A stretch of 6,903 nt of DNA, taken from the NCBI GenBank assembly GCA_943328865.2, contig CALQBR020000073.1:1-6903 (forward strand), in the 5' to 3' direction. Source of the stretch: Sphingobacterium thalpophilum (GTDB lineage Bacteria; Bacteroidota; Bacteroidia; Flavobacteriales; Flavobacteriaceae). Made by a program: the position numbers and the translations under genes. A model generated the notes under the pieces. It did not search any database. It was not told the DNA's origin and saw only the letters and a list, made by a program, of their open reading frames with translations. Positions 1 through 5,970 of this stretch are shown piece after piece (within the stretch, counting starts at the first letter, position 1; every line of letters starts with the position of its first letter).

Positions 1-147
1 CTCAAACAAATTAGTTCAACTAGCTTAGGATGGGATGGAACCTTCAACGGACAACTCTTACCTTCAACGGATTACTGGTTTACAGTGGAGTATACCGAGG
101 CTGGAATCAACAAAATGTATAAAGCACACTTTTCATTAAAAAGATAA
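1..147 (+). CDS. C-terminal end of a T9SS type B sorting-domain protein (partial)
   Basis: The window opens inside this reading frame, and only the last 48 codons plus the TAA stop are present. The visible tail has the pattern LGWDGTFNGQLLPSTDYWFT, then VEYTEAG and KAHFSLKR at the very end. That matches the end of the gliding-motility-associated (type B) C-terminal sorting domain of Bacteroidota: the W-D-G-x-x-N-G-x-x-L-P-S-x-D-Y-W core and a final basic F-S-L-K-R. From family knowledge, this domain directs large cell-surface or secreted proteins, often adhesins or repeat proteins, through the type IX secretion system. The function of the passenger part cannot be seen because it lies upstream. 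The gene is closed by a terminator 3 bp after the stop, so it is transcriptionally separate from the ilv genes. Confidence 0.88.
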   Translation, partial: LKQISSTSLGWDGTFNGQLLPSTDYWFTVEYTEAGINKMYKAHFSLKR

Positions 148-150
148 AAT

Positions 151-186
151 AAAAAAAGGAGGTTCAAATTGAATCTCCTTTTTTTT
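151..186 (+). terminator. Rho-independent terminator of the T9SS-protein gene
   Basis: An inverted repeat pairs 151-166 with 170-185, giving about 16 bp with one G-U pair (162/174) and a 3-nt loop. The arms are A7-GGAGGTTCA and its complement ending in CTCC-T8. The T-run on the + strand makes it a terminator for the upstream gene. The A-run on the left arm means it could also stop transcription arriving from the other direction. It insulates the ilv leader from upstream transcription. Confidence 0.9.
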
Positions 187-407
187 ATTACAATTTCCGA
201 ACTGAAATAAGAATGAAATAAATGTGAATAAGGGAAAAATATCCCAAATAGAAAATATTAATAATATTCTAAAAAACTAGCTGCAGAATTTTTTCAAATT
301 AAGAAAATTTAAAACTTTAAGATTAGTAACCAAATTATTCTCAATAAAAAACAAATTAGAATAAGATATTGATACCTGTTTTAATTATTCCTTGTTAAAA
401 AATCGAA
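187..407. other. AT-rich intergenic stretch with no gene seen
   Basis: These bases lie between the terminator of the upstream gene and the promoter region of the ilv leader. They are strongly AT-rich with many A-tracts and stop codons in every frame, and no convincing open reading frame, tRNA or repeat array was seen. Two weak inverted repeats occur (GGGA/TCCC near 232-245 and an AT-only one at about 252-269), but neither has features of a known element. The A-tracts may bend the DNA or act as upstream promoter sequence, which is speculation. Confidence 0.6.
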
Positions 408-443
408 TTTGTTTTTTTAAATCAAATTGATTTATTACTTTTG
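408..443 (+). promoter_or_regulatory. Probable Bacteroidota-type promoter of the ilv leader
   Basis: TACTTTTG at 436-443 is an exact match to the TAnnTTTG -7 consensus described for Bacteroides and Flavobacterium promoters. The best upstream partner is TTTG at 408-411, 24 nt before the -7 box. That is slightly longer than the usual spacing of about 17-23 nt, so the -33 assignment is the weak part. A start point a few bases after the -7 box (about 447-450, inferred) would give a short 5' UTR of some 22-25 nt before the leader-peptide ATG at 472. No other TAnnTTTG match was seen in the intergenic region. Confidence 0.55.
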
Positions 444-471
444 ACAAAATTTTTAAAATACAAGTAAAAAC

Positions 472-531
472 ATGCAACACTTCATTAACATCGTTGTGAT
501 TATTATTATAATTGTGATTCCACAATTGTAA
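472..531 (+). CDS. Ile/Val-rich leader peptide of the ilv operon (ilvL-like)
   Basis: A 19-codon open frame encodes MQHFINIVVIIIIIVIPQL. Eight codons are Ile (5, 7, 10-14, 16) and three are Val (8, 9, 15). The only Leu is the last codon. Three different Ile codons and two different Val codons are used, so the run is not only an ATT repeat. The frame ends 37 nt before a strong intrinsic terminator, and its 3' half and stop codon form part of alternative RNA hairpins. It precedes an operon for Ile and Val synthesis. By the model known from enterobacterial ilvL, its translation rate would sense charged Ile-tRNA and Val-tRNA. The peptide itself is probably not functional and is not expected to be homologous to IlvL of E. 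coli. The ATG is preceded by an A-rich stretch and no Shine-Dalgarno motif, as is normal in this phylum. Expression is inferred, not shown. Confidence 0.85.
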   Translation: MQHFINIVVIIIIIVIPQL

Positions 532-540
532 GGGATGTTA
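486..540 (+). promoter_or_regulatory. 1:2 (pause / anti-antiterminator) hairpin overlapping the leader peptide
   Basis: An inner stem pairs 506-516 with 521-531 (11 bp including one G-U pair, 4-nt loop ATTC), covering the last Ile/Val codons through the stop codon. An outer stem pairs TAACATC (486-492, codons 5-7) with GATGTTA (534-540). Together they would hold 531-540, the 5' arm of the antiterminator. The expected result, when the leader is not being translated, is that the downstream terminator folds. A ribosome stalled on the Ile/Val codons would break this structure. The pairing is read directly from the sequence; its role is inferred from known attenuators. Confidence 0.7.
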
Positions 541-580
541 TATAAATAAGTAAAGCAATACAATTTATAAAAACCTCCCT
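531..580 (+). promoter_or_regulatory. 2:3 antiterminator hairpin of the ilv attenuator
   Basis: Bases 531-547, which begin at the last base of the leader-peptide stop codon, can pair with 563-580. Three helices form: 531-535 with 576-580 (AGGGA/TCCCT), 537-539 with 572-574, and 541-547 with 563-569 (TATAAAT/ATTTATA). They are separated by a single mismatch and a small internal loop, making about 15 bp around a 15-nt loop. The right arm contains bases 569-580, which are the left arm of the terminator, so the two structures exclude each other. A ribosome at the stop codon would cover the left arm and block this fold. Confidence 0.75.
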
Positions 581-595
581 CCTAGGGAGGTTTTT
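569..595 (+). terminator. Attenuator terminator upstream of ilvE
   Basis: Bases 569-580 pair perfectly with 584-595 (12 bp, CCTCCCT/AGGGAGG core flanked by A and T runs, 3-nt loop CCT). The stem ends in five T residues on the + strand. This is a canonical intrinsic terminator, yet it lies 113 bp before ilvE with no completed gene ahead of it except the 19-codon leader peptide. That position is the signature of an attenuator rather than an end-of-gene terminator. It would release a leader RNA of roughly 145 nt when Ile and Val tRNAs are charged. Confidence 0.87.
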
Positions 596-708
596 CATTT
601 AAAAAATTGAAAAAAGAGCTTGATTAATTGCATTTAAAGATTTAAAAAAACTAAAAACATAGCAAAGCACTTTTAAATTATAAAAAATAAAAAATTAAAC
701 TAAATTTT

Positions 709-1578
709 ATGTATTTCAACGACGAGACCATTATTTATTTAGATGGAGCATTTGTAAAAGCTAAAGATTCTAGCGTAAATTTATACAACCAAACCATGCA
801 TTATGGAAATGGTGTTTTTGAAGGAATCCGTTCTTACAACACCCCTGAAGGAACCAAAATTTTCAAAGCAAAAGAACACTACGAAAGACTTTTGTTCTCA
901 GCAGATAAAATGTACATTAAAATGCCTCTTGGTGTTAAAGAATTGGAAGACATTAGTTATGAATTACTAAAAAGAAACAATATCTCGGACGCCTATATCA
1001 GACCTTTGGTTTACCTTGGGCAAAACATGTCATTAACCCCAACAGATGAAGTTCATGTAGTTATCATGGCCTGGGAATGGGGAAAATACCTAGGAGACCA
1101 ATTGCTCCGATTGATGATTTCTTCTTTTCAAAGACCCAATCCTAAATCTTGTTTTGTAGAGGCAAAAGTAGTAGGACATTATACCAATAGCATTCTAGCA
1201 ACAACCGAAGCCAAATCAAAAGGATACGATGAAGCATTGCTTACCGATATGAATGGAAATGTCGCCGAAGGCCCTGGCGCCAACTTCTTTTATCAAAAAG
1301 AAGGTAAATTATTTACCGCGCCATTAGGGAATATTTTGGCTGGAATTACACGCCAAACCGTTTTAGAAATTGCTGCAGAATTAGGCTATGAAGTCGTGCA
1401 AGAATTCTTTAAACCCGAAGCTTTAGAAACCGCTGATAGCGCATTCTTTTGCGGGACTGCTGCCGAAGTAATTGGAATTCAATCGATAAATGAGTACCAA
1501 TTCCCAATGGAATGGGAGCATAGTATTGGAGCGGAAATTCAGAAAAAATACAAAAGAAGAGTCGCTTTTAACGAATAA
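709..1578 (+). CDS. ilvE: Branched-chain amino acid aminotransferase IlvE
   Basis: This cytoplasmic PLP enzyme moves the amino group between glutamate and the 2-oxo acids of Ile, Val and Leu, the last step of their synthesis. At 289 residues it is near the family's usual length (E. coli IlvE is about 308). Fold-type IV signatures are present: HYGNGVFEGIR (31-41), R60 in the HYERL motif, AYIRPL (95-100), the PLP lysine K153 in EAKVVGHYTNS, E187 in the AEGPGANFF motif, GITR (212-215) and CGTAAE (248-253). The VGHY context differs from GGNY of E. coli but looks like a normal subgroup variant. D-amino acid transaminase or aminodeoxychorismate lyase share the fold but are unlikely given the operon. 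It is the first structural gene after the attenuator. The 113 bp between terminator and ATG are AT-rich without a clear second promoter, and no Shine-Dalgarno sequence precedes the start. Confidence 0.95.
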   Translation: MYFNDETIIYLDGAFVKAKDSSVNLYNQTMHYGNGVFEGIRSYNTPEGTKIFKAKEHYERLLFSADKMYIKMPLGVKELEDISYELLKRNNISDAYIRPLVYLGQNMSLTPTDEVHVVIMAWEWGKYLGDQLLRLMISSFQRPNPKSCFVEAKVVGHYTNSILATTEAKSKGYDEALLTDMNGNVAEGPGANFFYQKEGKLFTAPLGNILAGITRQTVLEIAAELGYEVVQEFFKPEALETADSAFFCGTAAEVIGIQSINEYQFPMEWEHSIGAEIQKKYKRRVAFNE

Positions 1579-1590
1579 CAGCTATACACA

Positions 1591-3270
1591 ATGGAATTAA
1601 ATAGACACAGCAAAACCATAACACAAGACCCTACTCAACCTGCAGGACAAGCCATGTTATATGGAATTGGACTAACCGAAGCACAACTTGCTCAGCCATT
1701 CGTAGGAATCGCATCCATGGGGTATGATGGAAACACGTGCAACATGCACCTCAATCATTTAGCTTCGTACATCAAAGTTGAAGTAAATGCTTCAGAAATG
1801 GTAGGTCTCATTTTTAATACGATTGGAATTAGCGATGGTATTACCAATGGAACTGATGGGATGCGTTATTCGTTAGTAAGTAGAGAAATCATCGCCGACA
1901 GTATTGAAAGTGTGGTTGCTGGACATTATTACGATGGGGTGATTGCAGTTCCAGGATGCGACAAAAATATGCCGGGAGCTATCATTGCTATGGGAAGATT
2001 AAACAGACCTTCTATCATGGTTTATGGCGGAACGATTGCTCCAGGAAAATACCAAGGAAAAGATTTAAATATTGTCTCGGCTTTTGAAGCTTTAGGAGAA
2101 AAAATTGCGGGGAAAATATCCGAAGAAGAATTCAAAGGCATTATAAAAAATGCCTGTCCAGGTGCAGGAGCTTGTGGTGGAATGTACACAGCAAATACGA
2201 TGGCAATTGCAATTGAAGCATTAGGAATGAGCCTACCCTACTCTAGCTCAAATCCAGCCGTTAGCCATGAAAAAATTGAAGAATGTAAATCCGCGGCATC
2301 GTATATCAAGATCTTGCTAGAAAAAAACATTTGTCCAAAAGACATCATGACATTTGAAGCATTTGAAAATGCAATTACAACATTAATTGCACTTGGAGGA
2401 AGTACCAATGCCGTGCTGCATATGATAGCCATGGCCAAAAGCATTGGGGTTAAGATTACGTTAGATGACTTCCAACGCATCAGCAATAAAACCCCGTTAA
2501 TTGCCGACTTTAAACCAGGTGGAAATTATTTGATGCAAAATCTACACGAAAAAGGTGGCGTCCCAATGGTACTAAAATACCTTTTAAGCATCGGTATGCT
2601 ACATGGAAATTGCATGACCGTAACCGGAAAAACCATCACCGAAAACCTTAAAAATGTTAAAGAAATTGATTTTGAAGATCAAAATATTATTAGACCAATC
2701 AACAAACCATTAAAAGAAACCGGACACATTCAAATATTATATGGCAATATTGCCGAGAAAGGTTCGGTGGCAAAGATTACGGGTAAAGAAGGTGAAAAAT
2801 TCAATGGTCCTGCTAAAGTTTTTAATGGTGAAAAAGAACTCATTCAAGGCATTGAAGACAAAAAAATACAAGCTGGCGATGTGGTGGTGATTCGTTATGT
2901 AGGACCAAAAGGCGGTCCGGGAATGCCAGAAATGCTAAAACCTACTTCTGCTATTATTGGTGCCGGATTGGGTAAAAGTGTGGCTTTGATTACCGACGGA
3001 AGATTTAGTGGCGGAACCCACGGATTTGTAGTAGGACACATTACCCCAGAAGCTTTTGACGGAGGAGCCATTGCATTAATTGAAGACGGGGATCAAATTT
3101 TGATTGACGCTGTAAACAATACCATCCATCTTGATATTACGGATGAAGCATTGGCTTTACGCCGATCAAAATTAGTGCAACCCCCTTTAAAAGTAACCAA
3201 CGGGGTATTGTATAAATATGCTAAATTAGTAAAAGACGCCTCGGAAGGTTGTGTAACCGACGAAGCCTAA
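1591..3270 (+). CDS. ilvD: Dihydroxyacid dehydratase IlvD
   Basis: This Fe-S enzyme dehydrates 2,3-dihydroxy-isovalerate and 2,3-dihydroxy-3-methylvalerate to the 2-oxo acid precursors of Val and Ile. The 559-residue length fits the shorter IlvD type (E. coli is about 616). The three cluster cysteines are in place: C50 in GNTCNMH, C123 in [10 protein letters not shown] and C195 in [15 protein letters not shown]124 and K125 are the Mg site, K125 being the lysine that is carbamylated in studied members, and the GGPGMPEM motif (441-448) supplies a Glu. S473 in [11 protein letters not shown] is the proposed catalytic base. Whether the cluster is 2Fe-2S or 4Fe-4S cannot be decided from these motifs. 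Sugar-acid dehydratases (Edd and relatives) share the fold, but the operon and motif set favour IlvD. It starts 12 bp after ilvE, implying co-transcription. Confidence 0.96.
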   Translation: MELNRHSKTITQDPTQPAGQAMLYGIGLTEAQLAQPFVGIASMGYDGNTCNMHLNHLASYIKVEVNASEMVGLIFNTIGISDGITNGTDGMRYSLVSREIIADSIESVVAGHYYDGVIAVPGCDKNMPGAIIAMGRLNRPSIMVYGGTIAPGKYQGKDLNIVSAFEALGEKIAGKISEEEFKGIIKNACPGAGACGGMYTANTMAIAIEALGMSLPYSSSNPAVSHEKIEECKSAASYIKILLEKNICPKDIMTFEAFENAITTLIALGGSTNAVLHMIAMAKSIGVKITLDDFQRISNKTPLIADFKPGGNYLMQNLHEKGGVPMVLKYLLSIGMLHGNCMTVTGKTITENLKNVKEIDFEDQNIIRPINKPLKETGHIQILYGNIAEKGSVAKITGKEGEKFNGPAKVFNGEKELIQGIEDKKIQAGDVVVIRYVGPKGGPGMPEMLKPTSAIIGAGLGKSVALITDGRFSGGTHGFVVGHITPEAFDGGAIALIEDGDQILIDAVNNTIHLDITDEALALRRSKLVQPPLKVTNGVLYKYAKLVKDASEGCVTDEA

Positions 3271-3280
3271 AACATAAAAA

Positions 3281-5029
3281 ATGAATCCATTAGAAAACGC
3301 AACAAAAGAAACTACTACACAACAAACTGTAAATACTACAGGAAGTCTTGCGGTAATTGATGCTTTATTATCTGAGCACGTAGAGACCATTTTTGGATAT
3401 CCGGGTGGGGCCATCATGCCTATTTATGATGCGCTGTATGATTTTAAGGATAAATTGAATCATATTTTAGTTCGTCACGAACAAGGTGCTATTCATGCTG
3501 CTCAAGGATATTCTCGCGTAAGCGGAAAAACAGGAGTTGTATTTGCCACCAGTGGTCCAGGCGCTACCAATTTGGTTACCGGCTTAGCCGATGCCATGAT
3601 TGATTCTACACCACTAGTTTGCATCACAGGACAAGTTTTTGCTCATTTATTAGGAACAGATGCTTTTCAAGAAACGGATATTATCAATATTACGACACCT
3701 ATTACCAAATGGAATTACCAAGTAACGGATGCTACTGAAATTCCAGAGATTTTAGCGAAAGCTTTTTATATTGCTAGAACTGGACGTCCAGGTCCTGTTT
3801 TGATTGACATTACCAAAAACGCGCAATTGCAATTATTTGATTACATCGGATACCGTCCGTGTATTCACATCAGAAGTTACCGCCCTGAACCAGTAATTAG
3901 AAATGAATATATCGAGCAGGCTGCCCAATTAATTAATCAAGCTAAAAAACCCTTTGTAATTTTTGGTCAAGGAATTATTTTAGGAAATGCCGAGAAAGAA
4001 TTTATAGCCTTTATCGAAAAAGCAGGTTTACCTGCCGCTTGGACTATTATGGGGATGAGTGCCATTCCTACCGATCACCCATTGGGTGTTGGAATGTTAG
4101 GGATGCACGGTAATTACGGTCCAAATTATTTAACAAACGAGTGTGATGTTTTAATTGCTGTTGGAATGCGTTTTGACGACCGGGTTACGGGACGTTTGGA
4201 TAAATATGCCAAACAAGCCAAAATCATTCACTTGGATATTGACCCAGCCGAAATAGACAAAAATGTAAAAACCACAGTGCCTGTTTGGGGAAATTGCAAG
4301 GATACTTTGCCGTTGTTAACAAACTTAGTTGACCAAAAATCACATCCTGAATGGTTGAATGAGTTCGAAATTAAGAAACAAAAAGAAGTAACTTCATTAA
4401 TCCATAAAGAACTAAACCCAACCGAAGGCGGTTTGACTATGGGCGAGGTAATGAATGTGCTGAATGAGCTTTCTGGTGGTGATGCCGTTATCGTAACCGA
4501 TGTAGGACAACACCAAATGATTGCCTGCCGCTATACCAAACAAAATACGACTAGAAGTAATATCACTAGTGGTGGATTAGGAACCATGGGGTATGCGCTT
4601 CCTGCAGCTATTGGGGCAAAATTTGGAGCTCCTGAACGTCAAGTCGTAGCCATTATGGGCGATGGCGGGGCGCAAATGAACATCCAAGAGCTAGGTACCA
4701 TCATGCAGTTTAAGCCAAACGTAAAAATCTTAATTCTAAACAACAGCTTCTTAGGAATGGTGCGTCAATGGCAAGAACTTTTCCATGAAAAACGCTATTC
4801 GTTTACCGATATTCAAAGTCCTGATTTCGTTCAAGTGGCAAAAGGATACCAAATCGACGGAAAACAAATTTCTAAAAGAGAAGAATTAAGAAGTAGTTTA
4901 AAAGAAATGCTAGACCACCCGAGTTCCTTCTTGCTAGAGGTTGCCGTAGTAATGGAAGACAATGTATTCCCAATGGTACCGCAAGGAAAAGGCGTTTCGG
5001 AAATCGTTTTAAGCAAAGAAGAAATTTAA
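3281..5029 (+). CDS. ilvB: Acetohydroxyacid (acetolactate) synthase, large catalytic subunit
   Basis: This thiamine-diphosphate and FAD enzyme condenses pyruvate with a second pyruvate or with 2-oxobutyrate, the first committed step to Val and Ile. The 582 residues show the standard three-domain order: N-terminal ThDP domain (about 20-185), central FAD-linked domain (about 205-345) and C-terminal ThDP domain (about 385-560). The catalytic glutamate is E67 in VRHEQGA. The ThDP/Mg motif starts at GDGGAQMN (460-467) and ends at NN (487-488). FATSGPGATN (88-97), GMLGMHG (271-277), RFDDRVTG (297-304) and MVRQWQELF (493-501, with W497 at the site of herbicide sensitivity in plants) are all typical of AHAS rather than pyruvate oxidase or glyoxylate carboligase. 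The first 20 residues are Thr-rich and outside the domain. No other in-frame ATG lies before M46, so this start is favoured. The gene begins 10 bp after ilvD and its partner ilvN follows. Confidence 0.96.
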   Translation: MNPLENATKETTTQQTVNTTGSLAVIDALLSEHVETIFGYPGGAIMPIYDALYDFKDKLNHILVRHEQGAIHAAQGYSRVSGKTGVVFATSGPGATNLVTGLADAMIDSTPLVCITGQVFAHLLGTDAFQETDIINITTPITKWNYQVTDATEIPEILAKAFYIARTGRPGPVLIDITKNAQLQLFDYIGYRPCIHIRSYRPEPVIRNEYIEQAAQLINQAKKPFVIFGQGIILGNAEKEFIAFIEKAGLPAAWTIMGMSAIPTDHPLGVGMLGMHGNYGPNYLTNECDVLIAVGMRFDDRVTGRLDKYAKQAKIIHLDIDPAEIDKNVKTTVPVWGNCKDTLPLLTNLVDQKSHPEWLNEFEIKKQKEVTSLIHKELNPTEGGLTMGEVMNVLNELSGGDAVIVTDVGQHQMIACRYTKQNTTRSNITSGGLGTMGYALPAAIGAKFGAPERQVVAIMGDGGAQMNIQELGTIMQFKPNVKILILNNSFLGMVRQWQELFHEKRYSFTDIQSPDFVQVAKGYQIDGKQISKREELRSSLKEMLDHPSSFLLEVAVVMEDNVFPMVPQGKGVSEIVLSKEEI

Positions 5030-5046
5030 TACTAAATCCCAATCTA

Positions 5047-5634
5047 ATGAAACAAGAATATACGTTAACCATTTATACTGAAAATCAAGTAGGGTTAATC
5101 AACAAAATAGCGATTATGTTTTCTAGAAGAAAGATTAGTTTAGAAAGCTTGAACACCTCTCCAAGTGAAATTGAAAACATCTATCGTTTTACCCTTGTGG
5201 TAAGAGAAACCGAAGCCGTAGTCAAAAACTTGGTCCGCCAATTAGAGAAAATCGTAGACGTTTTTAAAGTGTATCACAACACCAACGACGAAATTATTTG
5301 GCAACAAATCGCCTTATATAAAGTTCCGACTTCTGTCATCATGAAAGAGGTAAAAGTGGAGCGTTTGCTAAGAGAATACGGCGCCAAAGCGGTGGTGATT
5401 CGTGAAGACTATACCGTATTTGAAACTACAGGACAAGATGATGAAGTGAATAATTTGCTAAAAGAGTTAGACCAATATGGTTTAATTGAATTCGTAAAAA
5501 GTTCTCGCATTGCCATCATTAAATCCAGCGAAGGAATCCACAAAAATGTATTGGACATGGAGAGAAATGACCCTAGAAAAAAGTCCATCAATAACGAATT
5601 TCTGAACCACAAGAGCATCATTTTTGAAATGTAG
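5047..5634 (+). CDS. ilvN: Acetohydroxyacid synthase, small regulatory subunit
   Basis: This is the ACT-domain subunit that binds the large subunit, raises its activity and usually carries valine feedback inhibition. The N-terminal ACT domain (about 5-78) has LTIYTENQVGLINKIAIMFS and ISLESLN, with the conserved Gly at G16. A second, AHAS small-subunit C-terminal domain covers about 84-160. At 195 residues it is longer than E. coli IlvH (163), with an extra tail of about 30 residues that is basic and polar (NDPRKKS and after). Against E. coli IlvH, the position of N29 in the valine site is Ser (S31) here, while G14 is kept as G16. This alignment is by eye. The gene starts 17 bp after ilvB with no Shine-Dalgarno motif. 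The symbol ilvN is by role; ilvH is also used for such proteins. Confidence 0.94.
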   Translation: MKQEYTLTIYTENQVGLINKIAIMFSRRKISLESLNTSPSEIENIYRFTLVVRETEAVVKNLVRQLEKIVDVFKVYHNTNDEIIWQQIALYKVPTSVIMKEVKVERLLREYGAKAVVIREDYTVFETTGQDDEVNNLLKELDQYGLIEFVKSSRIAIIKSSEGIHKNVLDMERNDPRKKSINNEFLNHKSIIFEM

Positions 5635-5702
5635 GTTTTGAAATTGAACAAAGAATAGAATCAATACAATAAATATTAAAATCTATTAATCCATTTATAA
5701 AT

Positions 5703-5924
5703 ATGAGTTTCCCAACAGATAAAAGTTCCTTGACCATCATCAAAAGAGGAATGATCGTTTTAGATATTCTATTTATAATTGGGCTTTCAATATATTTTTT
5801 TAAAAACGAAAATAAAATCCATCCCGATGCAAATAATTTAAACTTATGTATTCTAACTACCATTATGATTCTTAGCAACATAAGCATTTTCAAAAGGATA
5901 CAATCAATAGAAAAAAAACAATAA
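5703..5924 (+). CDS. Small two-helix membrane protein of unknown function
   Basis: I do not recognise this 73-residue protein. It has a polar basic N-terminus, a hydrophobic segment at about 17-33 ([17 protein letters not shown]), a polar loop [14 protein letters not shown] (34-47), a second hydrophobic segment at about 48-63 and a basic tail with [10 protein letters not shown]. The positive charges at both ends suggest an inner-membrane hairpin with both ends in the cytoplasm. It lies 68 bp after ilvN and 46 bp before ilvC, in the same direction, so it is probably on the ilv transcript. Its GC content is about 26% (58 of 222 by hand count), clearly lower than the ilv genes (about 37% in one 60-nt line of ilvN). 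That may reflect its hydrophobic codons, rapid evolution or later insertion. An opposite-strand frame overlaps it, but direction and context favour this one. Function is unknown, and a link to branched-chain amino acids is only positional. Confidence 0.6.
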   Translation: MSFPTDKSSLTIIKRGMIVLDILFIIGLSIYFFKNENKIHPDANNLNLCILTTIMILSNISIFKRIQSIEKKQ

Positions 5925-5970
5925 TATAGAGCAACCTATTAATCTATTATACCATAAATACAATATATAT

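Noticed and set aside
232..245. Short GGGA/TCCC hairpin in the intergenic region.
   Set aside because: It is only four base pairs with no T-run and no nearby gene end, so it is expected by chance.
252..269. AT-only inverted repeat (AATATT/AATATT type).
   Set aside because: It is made only of A and T in a region of very low GC, where such symmetry is common. No known element matches.
499..513. The Ile run read simply as an ATT microsatellite.
   Set aside because: The frame also uses ATC, ATA, GTT and GTG codons, has a start and stop, and its bases take part in long complementary arms, so a plain repeat does not explain it. Repeat slippage may still change the number of Ile codons.
447..708. 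T-box or metabolite riboswitch in the ilv leader.
   Set aside because: No T-box sequence, specifier-loop architecture or known aptamer core was seen. The leader peptide and competing hairpins explain the region.
2238..2486. Minus-strand open frame of 82 codons inside ilvD.
   Set aside because: It lies entirely antisense to a strongly conserved coding region, with no supporting motif or start context.
4831..5072. Two overlapping minus-strand frames opposite the end of ilvB.
   Set aside because: They are shadow frames of the conserved AHAS C-terminus, have no motifs and disagree with the operon direction.
5632..5640. TAGGTTTTG after ilvN as a possible internal promoter for the small ORF and ilvC.
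   Set aside because: It has one extra base relative to TAnnTTTG, overlaps the ilvN stop codon and has no TTTG at a suitable distance upstream.
5618..5893. A 91-codon open frame on the minus strand covering the end of ilvN and the small ORF.
   Set aside because: It overlaps ilvN, runs against the operon, is rich in Ile/Leu/Phe/Lys as expected from random AT-rich DNA, and has no recognisable motif. The + strand frame at 5703-5924 fits the context better.
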